Source of the DNA: Caryophanales bacterium UBA2289
GTDB lineage: Bacteria > Bacillota_I > Bacilli_A > Izemoplasmatales > Hujiaoplasmataceae
Assembly (NCBI GenBank): GCA_002345505.1
Contig: DDWJ01000038.1
Span: 1 to 64,000 of the forward strand
Direction of reading: 5' to 3'
DNA length: 64,000 nucleotides
Positions within the stretch are counted from its first letter, which is position 1. Each line of letters opens with the position of its first letter. The notes under the pieces are model-generated. The model worked only from the letters and a program-made list of their open reading frames with translations. It was not told the origin of the DNA and ran no database searches. The position numbers and the translations under genes are program-made. Below are positions 8,466 to 16,517 of the stretch, in pieces.

Positions 8466-9663
8466 TAACTTTATCAAATTAAAATTTATTGCAAATTCAT
8501 TCTCAAGTTCTATTAAACAAATGGATGTCCAGGAAAATGGAAGTTATCCAGTTTATGGCGCATCAGGTCAAGTAGGTTTTTTAGAAATCTACGCCTATGA
8601 TAAACGATACATTGGGATAGTTAAAGATGGTGCTGGAGTAGGCAGAACTAATATATATGAAGGCTTTTCGAGTCTTTTAGGAACAATGTCATATATTGTT
8701 CCCATAAATGAGACTGAGACAAATCTTCAATATTTAAAATATTCAATTGATGCACTAGATTTAGCTAATACTTATGGTGAAAAAGCGACTATTCCACACA
8801 TATATTTTTCAGTTTATGGTAATTATAAAATCCTAAACTTATCATATGAGAAACAACAAGAATTGGTTGATTTTCTAGACAAAATAGTAAACAAAGTTGA
8901 TAAATTAATAGCAAATCAGCAGCAACAAATCGAGAAACTCAAAGAATACAAACAATCACTCATTAGTGAGGTTGTTACTAAAGGATTGAATCCTAATATT
9001 GAATTTAAGGATAGTGGTATTGAATGGATTGGACAAATACCTAAAAAATGGAGAGTCATTAGAATCAAAGATTTTACAACTTTAAAAGGGCGTATTGGTT
9101 GGCAAGGATTAAATACAAATGATTACTTAGAAGAAGGCCCTTATTTAGTTACTGGAACAGATTTTTCAAATGGGAATATCGACTGGAATACCTGCGTGCA
9201 CATTTCCGAAGAAAGATATGACGAAGCTCCGGAAATTCATTTAATAGAAAATGATTTACTAATAACGAAAGACGGCACGATAGGAAAAGTAGCAATAGTG
9301 AAAGGACTTATTGGTGGAGCATCATTAAATAGTGGTGTTTTATTAATCAGAGTGTTGGATAAGTTCAAGTTTGATAAAAAGTTTTTATATTTTGTTTTAC
9401 AATCAGATTCATTTTGGATCTGGTATAATTCGTCTCAAACTGGAAGTTCAACAATAAAACATCTTTATCAAAATCAATTTTCATATTTTTCTTTTGCATT
9501 TCCGGGCATTGAAGAACAAAGTGAAATATCTAATTATTTACACCGAAAGATTGATAAAGTCGATGGATTGATTTCAATAAAAAAAGAAAAAATAGATAAA
9601 CTTAATGAATTCAAGAAATCCCTCATCTACGAATATGTGACAGGTAAGAAAGAAGTATCATAA
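8455..9663 (+). CDS. hsdS: Type I restriction specificity subunit HsdS
   Basis: A 402-residue DNA-recognition subunit with two target-recognition domains (about 1-140 and 195-345). Each is followed by a conserved helix: QQELVDFLDKIVNKVDKLI and EQSEISNYLHRKIDKVDGLI. The linker after the first helix holds DSGIEWIGQIPKKW, a hallmark of the half-repeat junction. The two domains differ in sequence, so the target should be bipartite and asymmetric. ATG 8455 lies 10 nt after AAGGAG, whereas the upstream TTG 8449 lies too close to that site. No second hsdS or inverted half-gene is present, so there is no sign of specificity switching by inversion. Confidence 0.92.
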   Translation: MTDSNFIKLKFIANSFSSSIKQMDVQENGSYPVYGASGQVGFLEIYAYDKRYIGIVKDGAGVGRTNIYEGFSSLLGTMSYIVPINETETNLQYLKYSIDALDLANTYGEKATIPHIYFSVYGNYKILNLSYEKQQELVDFLDKIVNKVDKLIANQQQQIEKLKEYKQSLISEVVTKGLNPNIEFKDSGIEWIGQIPKKWRVIRIKDFTTLKGRIGWQGLNTNDYLEEGPYLVTGTDFSNGNIDWNTCVHISEERYDEAPEIHLIENDLLITKDGTIGKVAIVKGLIGGASLNSGVLLIRVLDKFKFDKKFLYFVLQSDSFWIWYNSSQTGSSTIKHLYQNQFSYFSFAFPGIEEQSEISNYLHRKIDKVDGLISIKKEKIDKLNEFKKSLIYEYVTGKKEVS

Positions 9664-10086
9664 ATGGATAATATCAAATCAGCTATAGGATCTATAAAAC
9701 TTTTAATTCTAATAGTTACTGGAATAATATCATTTCTACTAGAATTAACTGGAGAATTTATGAGACTTATTTTCTGGTTGTTCCAATTAAGTTTAACAGA
9801 TCTTGGATTGTCTCCATTTGTAGAGATTGGAATAAAGGTACTGACATTTGCTTTATCATATGCATTAGTAGGTATTATATTTAATGCTTTAGGGTTTTTT
9901 GATTCATACGTAATGAAGTTTGTGTACTTTGTCGTATCAACTTTAATTGGTTTCGCATTAAGTGCTGTAATCATGTTTTTACAAGAAAATATTATCATTA
10001 TATTTTGGAGTATATTTGGAGTATTTGTTGTAACGGTAATTTCCATCGTCACGTATAAAATAAAAAATAAGGCAATAAAGGAGTAA
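9664..10086 (+). CDS. Four-helix membrane protein inside the hsd operon
   Basis: A 140-residue, very hydrophobic protein with about four transmembrane helices (near residues 10-30, 55-75, 80-108 and 112-132) and a lysine-rich C-terminus. It starts on the base after the hsdS stop and ends 4 bp before hsdR, so it must be translated with the restriction genes. I know of no such subunit in classical type I enzymes. It could anchor the complex at the membrane, act as an effector, or protect against it. The frame is trustworthy because it fills the gap exactly. The antisense frame on the other strand is a shadow. Confidence 0.75.
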   Translation: MDNIKSAIGSIKLLILIVTGIISFLLELTGEFMRLIFWLFQLSLTDLGLSPFVEIGIKVLTFALSYALVGIIFNALGFFDSYVMKFVYFVVSTLIGFALSAVIMFLQENIIIIFWSIFGVFVVTVISIVTYKIKNKAIKE

Positions 10087-10090
10087 ACCT

Positions 10091-13084
10091 ATGCAAGATA
10101 ATGAAAAAAGATTTGAGAAAGATATCGAATCGCATTTGATACATAACGAGTATCGAAAGCTAACTATGCAAGGATATGATGTTTCAAAAGGCATCTATTT
10201 GGATATACTTGTTGAGTTTATTAAAAATACTCAAAGTAAATCATGGGATAGATATGAAAAATATTATGGTGATGATGCACCTAATAAATTATATAGAAGA
10301 CTAGAAGATTCTATTAATCATCACGGATTACTCCATGTGCTAAGAAATGGAATCAAAGATATGGGGATTGATCTTTATGTTTGTTTCTATAAACCAGAAA
10401 CAGAATTAAATCCTCTTTTAGTTGAAAGATATGAGAATAACATACTCGGTGTAACAAGGCAATTTGCATATTCTCCTTATAATAACAATACCATCGACAT
10501 GGTTCTATCAATCAATGGTATTCCATTTATTGCGATTGAACTCAAAAATCAGTTAAAAGGCCAAGATTATAAAAATGCGATGCATCAATGGCGATATAAC
10601 CGTGACCCTAAAGAATTCATTTTCAGATTTAATCATCGAATCTTAGTATATTTTGCTGTTGATCTTTATGAAACTTGGATGACAACCGAACTCAAAGGAG
10701 CTCAAACTATATTTTTACCATTTAATCAAGGATCTAATGGTGCAGGAGTTAGTGGAGGAGCAGGTAATCCTCAAAATCAAGAAGGTTATACAACTTCATA
10801 TCTATGGGAAGATGTATTATCAAAAGACTCAATTATTGATATTTTACATCGTTTTATTGCTAATCCTAAAGATTCAAAAATAATAATCTTTCCAAGATAT
10901 CATCAATATGATGTGGTTAAAAAGGTATTGAAAGATGTTAAAGAAAATGGAGTGGGACAAAAGTATTTAATTGAACATAGTGCCGGATCAGGTAAATCAA
11001 ACTCCATTGCCTGGATCGCATATCGTTTAGCTTCTGTTCACTATAATAATGATCAACCTATATTCAATTCGGTTATCATTGTTACTGATCGTGTTGTTCT
11101 TGATTCACAATTACAAGATACAATCAACAGCTTTGAGCATAAAGCGGGTTTAGTAGAAGCGATTGATGACAAAAAACGTTCAAGAGGACTTACAGAAGCT
11201 ATCAATGATAAAAAAAGAATCATCATCTGTACCATTCAAAAATTCTTATTTGCGTATAAAGACTTTGATAATATGGATGGCAGAAAGTTCGCAATCATTG
11301 TTGATGAAGCTCATCAAGGTCAAACAGGTTCAAGCGCAAAGACATTAAGAAGAGCTTTGATAGACAAAAAAGTAGCTATTCAGGAATATGCTGAAATGGA
11401 AGGCGTTGAAGAAGATGAAGTTGATGACACTGATGAACTTGTTGCTGAAGTATTAGCTCAAGGACAACATAGTAATCAATCCTTTTTCGCTTTCACTGCG
11501 ACACCAAAGAATAAAACAATTGAACTCTTCGGAAGATTAAATCCTACCAATCAAAAACATGAACCTTTCCATGTCTATTCAATGAGACAAGCAATTGAAG
11601 AGGGGTTCATTTTGGACGTATTAAAATATTATACGACTCTACAAGATCAATTTAAGATTGTTAGAACCACCAGAGACAATCCAGAAGTCATTGAAGGACA
11701 AGCAAAAAGAGTACTTGTCAGATATTATAAAGAACATGGATTTACCATTCGCAAAAAGACTGACTTGATTATGGATAACTTCCTAAATAATGGACAGTTT
11801 AGAATAGATGTAAAAGCAAAAGCCATGGTCATTGCTGATTCTAGACCAAATGCTGTTAGATACTATAAAGCCATTCAAGAGTATATTAACGAAAATCCTA
11901 AACTAACTGCACATGTTGGAGTTTTAGTCGCTTTTTCTGGTGAAGTCAAACTTGAAGGTAAATCTTATCGAGAAGCTGAAATGAATATTGATAGTGAAGG
12001 TCACTACATTAATTCAGATAAAAAATTAAGAAAAGCATTTCGAAGTGACGAATTCAACATCTTGGTAGTAGCAAATAAATATCAGACAGGATTTGATGAA
12101 CCATTACTTCATTCAATGTATGTTGATAAGAAACTTCATGGAGTTAACGCAGTTCAAACATTATCAAGATTAAATCGTGTCTATCCTGGAAAAGTGGATA
12201 CCTTCGTAATGGATTTTGTAAATACTCATGAAGATATAAAAAAGTCATTCCAACCTTTCTATGAAACGACCTATCTGGAAGGACAAACGGATTATAATCG
12301 TGTTTATGACTTAAGAACAAAGATTCACTCATATATGTTATTCAATGACCAAGATATAGATACTTTTGCCAGAATTAAGATTGAAGCTGGAAAGAAACAA
12401 GATGACAGAGCTTTAGGTCGCGTTACTAGCATCTTAAAACCAGTCATAAATCAATATTTAGAATTATCTGAAAAACAAAAATACGAATATCGAGATCTAC
12501 TAAGGAAATTTAATCATGCATATTCTTATATAACTCAAATTGTTAGAATCAATGATAAAGAGTTATTTAAAGAGTTTATGTTTATTTCATATTTGATTAA
12601 TTTATTACCAAAAGATACAGCAGAAAAAATTAGCATAGATGATAAGATTACATTAGAATTTGCTAAATTAAAAGAAACATATAAAGGTAGCATTGAACTA
12701 GAAAAAACATCTTCTGATTTAAAACCTGAACAATCAATTGAAGCTAAGAGAAAACCTAAATCAACAGATACCCTTCAAAGTATTATAGATAAAGTTAATG
12801 AGCAGTATATGGGGCAATTCACAGACAGTGACAAAGTAATAATTTCTGGCATTTTTGAAATGTTTATGAACGATCCAGAAGTTAAGAAATATGCTCAATA
12901 TGCTAAAGATAATAATCCAGAAATGTTTATAAACAGTTTGTTTCCAGATAAGTTTAAAGATATTGCACTTAGATTATTCAATAATAATCATGACTCTTTC
13001 GAAAAACTCTTCACAGACAAAGCTTTCTATGAAAGAGTTATGGAAGCAATGGCAAAAGAACTATATAAAAAACTAAGAAAGTGA
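10091..13084 (+). CDS. hsdR: Type I restriction endonuclease subunit HsdR
   Basis: A 997-residue motor and nuclease subunit. The N-terminal PD-(D/E)xK-type nuclease shows TIDMVLSINGIPFIAIELKN (catalytic D, then ExK near residue 150). The superfamily 2 translocase follows with Walker A AGSGKS (about 297), the DEAH box VDEAHQGQTG (about 404) and motif III FTATP (about 475). Motif VI-like QTLSRLNRVYPGK lies near residue 690. The C-terminal third is helical and binds HsdM in known enzymes. Length and motif order are normal and nothing looks broken, so cleavage activity is expected. ATG 10091 is preceded by AAAGGAG. A PHP/ATPase gene follows after 7 bp. Confidence 0.95.
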   Translation: MQDNEKRFEKDIESHLIHNEYRKLTMQGYDVSKGIYLDILVEFIKNTQSKSWDRYEKYYGDDAPNKLYRRLEDSINHHGLLHVLRNGIKDMGIDLYVCFYKPETELNPLLVERYENNILGVTRQFAYSPYNNNTIDMVLSINGIPFIAIELKNQLKGQDYKNAMHQWRYNRDPKEFIFRFNHRILVYFAVDLYETWMTTELKGAQTIFLPFNQGSNGAGVSGGAGNPQNQEGYTTSYLWEDVLSKDSIIDILHRFIANPKDSKIIIFPRYHQYDVVKKVLKDVKENGVGQKYLIEHSAGSGKSNSIAWIAYRLASVHYNNDQPIFNSVIIVTDRVVLDSQLQDTINSFEHKAGLVEAIDDKKRSRGLTEAINDKKRIIICTIQKFLFAYKDFDNMDGRKFAIIVDEAHQGQTGSSAKTLRRALIDKKVAIQEYAEMEGVEEDEVDDTDELVAEVLAQGQHSNQSFFAFTATPKNKTIELFGRLNPTNQKHEPFHVYSMRQAIEEGFILDVLKYYTTLQDQFKIVRTTRDNPEVIEGQAKRVLVRYYKEHGFTIRKKTDLIMDNFLNNGQFRIDVKAKAMVIADSRPNAVRYYKAIQEYINENPKLTAHVGVLVAFSGEVKLEGKSYREAEMNIDSEGHYINSDKKLRKAFRSDEFNILVVANKYQTGFDEPLLHSMYVDKKLHGVNAVQTLSRLNRVYPGKVDTFVMDFVNTHEDIKKSFQPFYETTYLEGQTDYNRVYDLRTKIHSYMLFNDQDIDTFARIKIEAGKKQDDRALGRVTSILKPVINQYLELSEKQKYEYRDLLRKFNHAYSYITQIVRINDKELFKEFMFISYLINLLPKDTAEKISIDDKITLEFAKLKETYKGSIELEKTSSDLKPEQSIEAKRKPKSTDTLQSIIDKVNEQYMGQFTDSDKVIISGIFEMFMNDPEVKKYAQYAKDNNPEMFINSLFPDKFKDIALRLFNNNHDSFEKLFTDKAFYERVMEAMAKELYKKLRK

Positions 13085-13091
13085 GCTTTCT

Positions 13092-15470
13092 ATGGACAAA
13101 ATTGTGAAAAAAGGTTTAAAAATTGACTTGCATATACATTCGGAGAAATCCAAATTTAAGGATGGGTCCAAAGTTGATAAAAACACAGTGTCAAATTTAC
13201 AAACGCTAATTGCAAAGCTGAATAAGTATCAAGTGAATGTCTGTGCAATAACAGATCATGATGCCTTTGATTTTAAACTTTATCAAAAGTTAAAAAAAGA
13301 GGAAGGCAAAGGATCAATAATTAAAGTATTCCCAGCAGTTGAGTTTTCAGTAGCATTTAGCAATAATCCCTCAAAACCAGTACACATAATATGTGTGTTT
13401 GATGATACTTATAGTGCCAAAGTCAAAAAAATAGAGAGTGTTCTTGAATTTGACGAAATCACTAAACGCCCTAAATATGATAATACTGATTCTTTTACTG
13501 AAAATAAATTTATTGAGTTACTAGGGGATATAGATTTGAATGTTGTATGTATTGCTCATCAGAAAAATACTTTGACATCATCACAACCTAGAGAAAATGA
13601 TGCCAATATACTTGGAGAAGAAAAATTCAATGAATTCCTTTTCTCTGAATACTTTGAAGCATTCGAATTTAAAAATAGAAAACATCAAGTTTTTAATAAT
13701 TATAGAAAATCAATATTAAATTATGATTTACTTCGTTTTATTACCGGATCAGATTGTCATGAATGGAGCGCCTATCCAAAATACTCAATATCATCGAAAG
13801 ATGATGATTTTAAACATACTATTTTAAAATGTCTTCCTAATTTCAAGGGATTAGCACTAGCTTTAACTGATGATTCCCGAATCAGTCTTGATGATAATTT
13901 CTTCAATCGAAGCAAATATCATTTAGATGAAATATCCATTAATATAGAAGGAGAAGATATTCCAATTCCTCTATCAAAGGGTATCAATGTAATAATCGGA
14001 GATAATTCAATTGGAAAGTCATTGCTACTTCATAAAATGACCAACTACTACAGAGATGACTCACTTAGTCCATTAAATGAAACTATAAAAAAAGGATACG
14101 ATAATTACCTTTCACAACATAATATAGTTATCAATACGATTCTATCACAAAATAAGGTTTTTGCTTTTGATACACAAGGAGAAATAAGGAAGAAATTCAA
14201 TCAAGAAAAACTAAAACGCGACTCATTTTTCAAAGATAAGTATCCACCGGATATTGATACGTCAGTAATTAGAGCAGATTTAATTGCTGAAGTAAATAAA
14301 GTTGGAGAATTTCTACAATCTCAGTTTGAATACAACAATAAGTACTGTTTATTTGGAAACTTAGCAATTTTAAAAGAAAGAGGGATTGCTGCAAGCGTTT
14401 CTGTCGTTGATTGTTCTAATAGTGATTTTACAAGTGAAATGGCTAGAATTAGCTCAGTCATTTCTCAAATAACGAAGGCAAAAACCGAACTATCTAATTT
14501 GAAAACTTTGTTAGACAAATTTGAACAACAGGAAGTTGATAAATTCTTAGAATATACTGACAAACTTGCAGTCAAGTATGAAAAAATTAAAGAAACTCTT
14601 TTTGTCCAACTATCATTAATCAATTGTATTAATAATGCTTTTAATGATTACAAAACAGAAAAGATTAGTATAAAAAGTACTGCAGATCAAAATCTTAACG
14701 ACTTTATCCAACAAGAGAAGATTTTCTCAGATGGTATAGTAGATTTGCTTTTTGCAAAGAAATCGCTTAAACCTCTCAAGCCTCATATTGAAACTAAAGA
14801 GATAGTAGATGAAGGCTTAGATTATTTAAATTTTATGTTTATTAAAAGAACTATGGTACAAAAATTTGATGACATATATCTTATCAATTTATTGAATAAC
14901 CCATTTAGTAAAGTAAAGAAAATTACGATTGACTCAATTAAAAAGATTGAAGATTTAAAAAATGCATTAAAGGAATATGATGACTCTGATCCTATTGATT
15001 TTTATAAAAATAAAGTAATAGAACAGATTGATAAAGATTTAACTCAAAAAGCTATTCCTAACAAACTAGATGAAACTGGGAAATATATTGAATACTCTTC
15101 AGGCTTAAATTCTCAAATTTATTTTGAAGTTCTATCATCGGATAGATATAAAGATGGTATATATTTAATAGATCAACCTGAGGATGATGTTTCACCGAAA
15201 TCCATAAAGGGACATTTATTAAGAAACTTTAAAGATATGGGTAAAAATAGGCAGATTATAATGGTTACGCATAATCCACAATTTGTAGTTAATCTAGATG
15301 CAGACAACGTTATTATATTTACCCGAGAAAATAGTCATATCAAGATTGAAAGTGGAGCGCTAGAATATCAAGACTCCAAAACGAATATCTTAAATCAAGT
15401 CGCTACATTGCTTGATGGCGGAATAGAAACAATAAGAAAGAGATGGAAGAGATATGAAAAAGATAATTAG
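13092..15470 (+). CDS. PHP-domain plus SMC-like ATPase, restriction-linked (TrlF-like)
   Basis: A 792-residue fusion. The N-terminal PHP phosphoesterase domain has DLHIHS near residue 12, TDHDAF near 55 and SDCHEW near 219, so the metal ligands look intact. An ABC/SMC-type ATPase follows, with Walker A GDNSIGKS near residue 303, a long helical middle (about 370-650), Walker B-like YLIDQPEDD near 690 and the H-loop THNPQF near 726. I recall this architecture as the TrlF family, found next to type I restriction genes. It resembles other defence nucleases that pair an SMC-like ATPase with a hydrolase. It starts 7 bp after hsdR and overlaps the next gene by 17 nt, so it belongs to the same operon. 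DNA, RNA or nucleotide cleavage are all possible. Confidence 0.8.
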   Translation: MDKIVKKGLKIDLHIHSEKSKFKDGSKVDKNTVSNLQTLIAKLNKYQVNVCAITDHDAFDFKLYQKLKKEEGKGSIIKVFPAVEFSVAFSNNPSKPVHIICVFDDTYSAKVKKIESVLEFDEITKRPKYDNTDSFTENKFIELLGDIDLNVVCIAHQKNTLTSSQPRENDANILGEEKFNEFLFSEYFEAFEFKNRKHQVFNNYRKSILNYDLLRFITGSDCHEWSAYPKYSISSKDDDFKHTILKCLPNFKGLALALTDDSRISLDDNFFNRSKYHLDEISINIEGEDIPIPLSKGINVIIGDNSIGKSLLLHKMTNYYRDDSLSPLNETIKKGYDNYLSQHNIVINTILSQNKVFAFDTQGEIRKKFNQEKLKRDSFFKDKYPPDIDTSVIRADLIAEVNKVGEFLQSQFEYNNKYCLFGNLAILKERGIAASVSVVDCSNSDFTSEMARISSVISQITKAKTELSNLKTLLDKFEQQEVDKFLEYTDKLAVKYEKIKETLFVQLSLINCINNAFNDYKTEKISIKSTADQNLNDFIQQEKIFSDGIVDLLFAKKSLKPLKPHIETKEIVDEGLDYLNFMFIKRTMVQKFDDIYLINLLNNPFSKVKKITIDSIKKIEDLKNALKEYDDSDPIDFYKNKVIEQIDKDLTQKAIPNKLDETGKYIEYSSGLNSQIYFEVLSSDRYKDGIYLIDQPEDDVSPKSIKGHLLRNFKDMGKNRQIIMVTHNPQFVVNLDADNVIIFTRENSHIKIESGALEYQDSKTNILNQVATLLDGGIETIRKRWKRYEKDN

Positions 15471-15792
15471 TTTTAAAGCTTTATCCGACCAATACCAATT
15501 AGTAAGTGATGAAAAGGTAGTTTTATCCATTCCGAAAAACAATCTTACAATTGATGGTAAAATGTTATTTAACAATTTTGTTTCCGAATTGGATTTATCT
15601 TCGGCAGTCGAATTTGATTATGTTCAAGATTTGACAATTACTGACTCTAATGAAAAAAGAATAATTGCTGATATTATGTCTATTTTAAATAGTATAGCAA
15701 TAAAAATTAATGATAAATTTAAGTTATTAAAAGCTGATTCTGATTCATCAACTGAAGAAGCGCTTGAAAACACCGATAAGAGTAAAGATTAA
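15454..15792 (+). CDS. Small partner protein of the PHP-ATPase, function unknown
   Basis: A 112-residue acidic protein that overlaps the end of the PHP-ATPase gene by 17 nt and is the last gene of the operon. It has no membrane segment. The first 60 residues look like a small beta-rich domain (VVLSIPKNNLTID), followed by a helix (IIADIMSILNSIAIKI) and a polar, acidic, probably disordered tail. The overlap suggests a fixed stoichiometric partner, for example an immunity or regulatory subunit. I do not recognise the family. Confidence 0.6.
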   Translation: MKKIISFKALSDQYQLVSDEKVVLSIPKNNLTIDGKMLFNNFVSELDLSSAVEFDYVQDLTITDSNEKRIIADIMSILNSIAIKINDKFKLLKADSDSSTEEALENTDKSKD

Positions 15793-16440
15793 AAGTTCCC
15801 TAGATATTTAATGTTTTAATAAAACATGATTAGCTTAAAGTTTTTTGATTGTTATGTAGATTTTGTTTAGTTATGTTATAGAGTAGAGATTCAGAAAGAG
15901 GAAGAACAAATGTTAAAAAAAATTAATTATTTGATATATTCTAATGACCTTTATCATTCTTTATAAATTTCCACTTTGACTACATTTGTGAAGATTAGAC
16001 TCCGAATATTTTTAAAGTTATTTTTTAAATTAAAATGGATATGTTGCTAAAGATTTGAAGGTAAGTATATTCCATCTGATATGAATTTTCGAACTTTATT
16101 CATCATATTAATTTTTTAAGCGAATATCAGAAGTTCGTAGTTGGTGTTTAAGAAATAATTTGAAATATTATAGAACTAGCTAAAAAAGTAAAAATATGGA
16201 ACACTGAATTAATAAACTATTTTAACAAATATGATTATATGCACTATAAAAGTTCTGTTAAAGGGATCAGTGTTGCCGGTGAAAATGTTTACTTATGTAA
16301 ACTGGAGATTGTAAGATATTTGTGATGTGCACATTAATTCATATAGTTTCGTTCATGATGCTTGTGGTAAAATATAAGTGATAAATAATATCAAACAATA
16401 ATATTAATGTTGTTAGATTTCTAAATAGGTCTTTAAGACA
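15793..16440 (+). other. Gene-free stretch with decayed coding sequence
   Basis: About 650 bp without an intact gene. A mini-frame at 15910-15966 (18 codons, MLKKINYLIYSNDLYHSL) follows a GAGGAAG ribosome site but stops early. A 53-codon fragment lies at 16164-16325. The AT-rich remainder has frequent stops in all frames. This looks like one or more decayed genes between two defence units. There is no terminator with a clear T tract right after 15792; a weak palindrome (ATGTTTTA/TAAAACAT) lies near 15811. Confidence 0.5.
16164..16325 (+). pseudogene. Fragment of an unidentified decayed gene
   Basis: Fifty-three codons without a start, ending in TGA. Amino-acid use is protein-like (IIELAKKVKIWNTELINYF, then GENVYLCKLEIVRYL). 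No ribosome site or start codon precedes it and a stop lies directly upstream, so it is likely a relic and not a gene. The family was not recognised. Confidence 0.3.
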
Positions 16441-16468
16441 TTGCAGTTGGAACTATGGATTCTATAAT
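16441..16468 (+). promoter_or_regulatory. Promoter of the RecQ/UvrD fusion gene
   Basis: TTGCAG (16441-16446) and TATAAT (16463-16468) are 16 bp apart and lie 50 bp before the gene start. This gives the helicase gene its own transcription unit. Confidence 0.55.
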
Positions 16469-16517
16469 ATAGAGTAAATACTAGGATTGTAATAAATAGT
16501 TTATAGGAGAGATTATA

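Noticed and set aside
9627..10052. A 141-codon open frame on the - strand, antisense to the small membrane protein in the hsd operon
   Set aside because: The + strand frame fits exactly between hsdS and hsdR; the antisense frame has no ribosome site and mirrors AT-rich codons.
15910..15966. An 18-codon mini-frame after a good ribosome site
   Set aside because: Too short, stops early and sits in decayed sequence; more likely the start of a dead gene.
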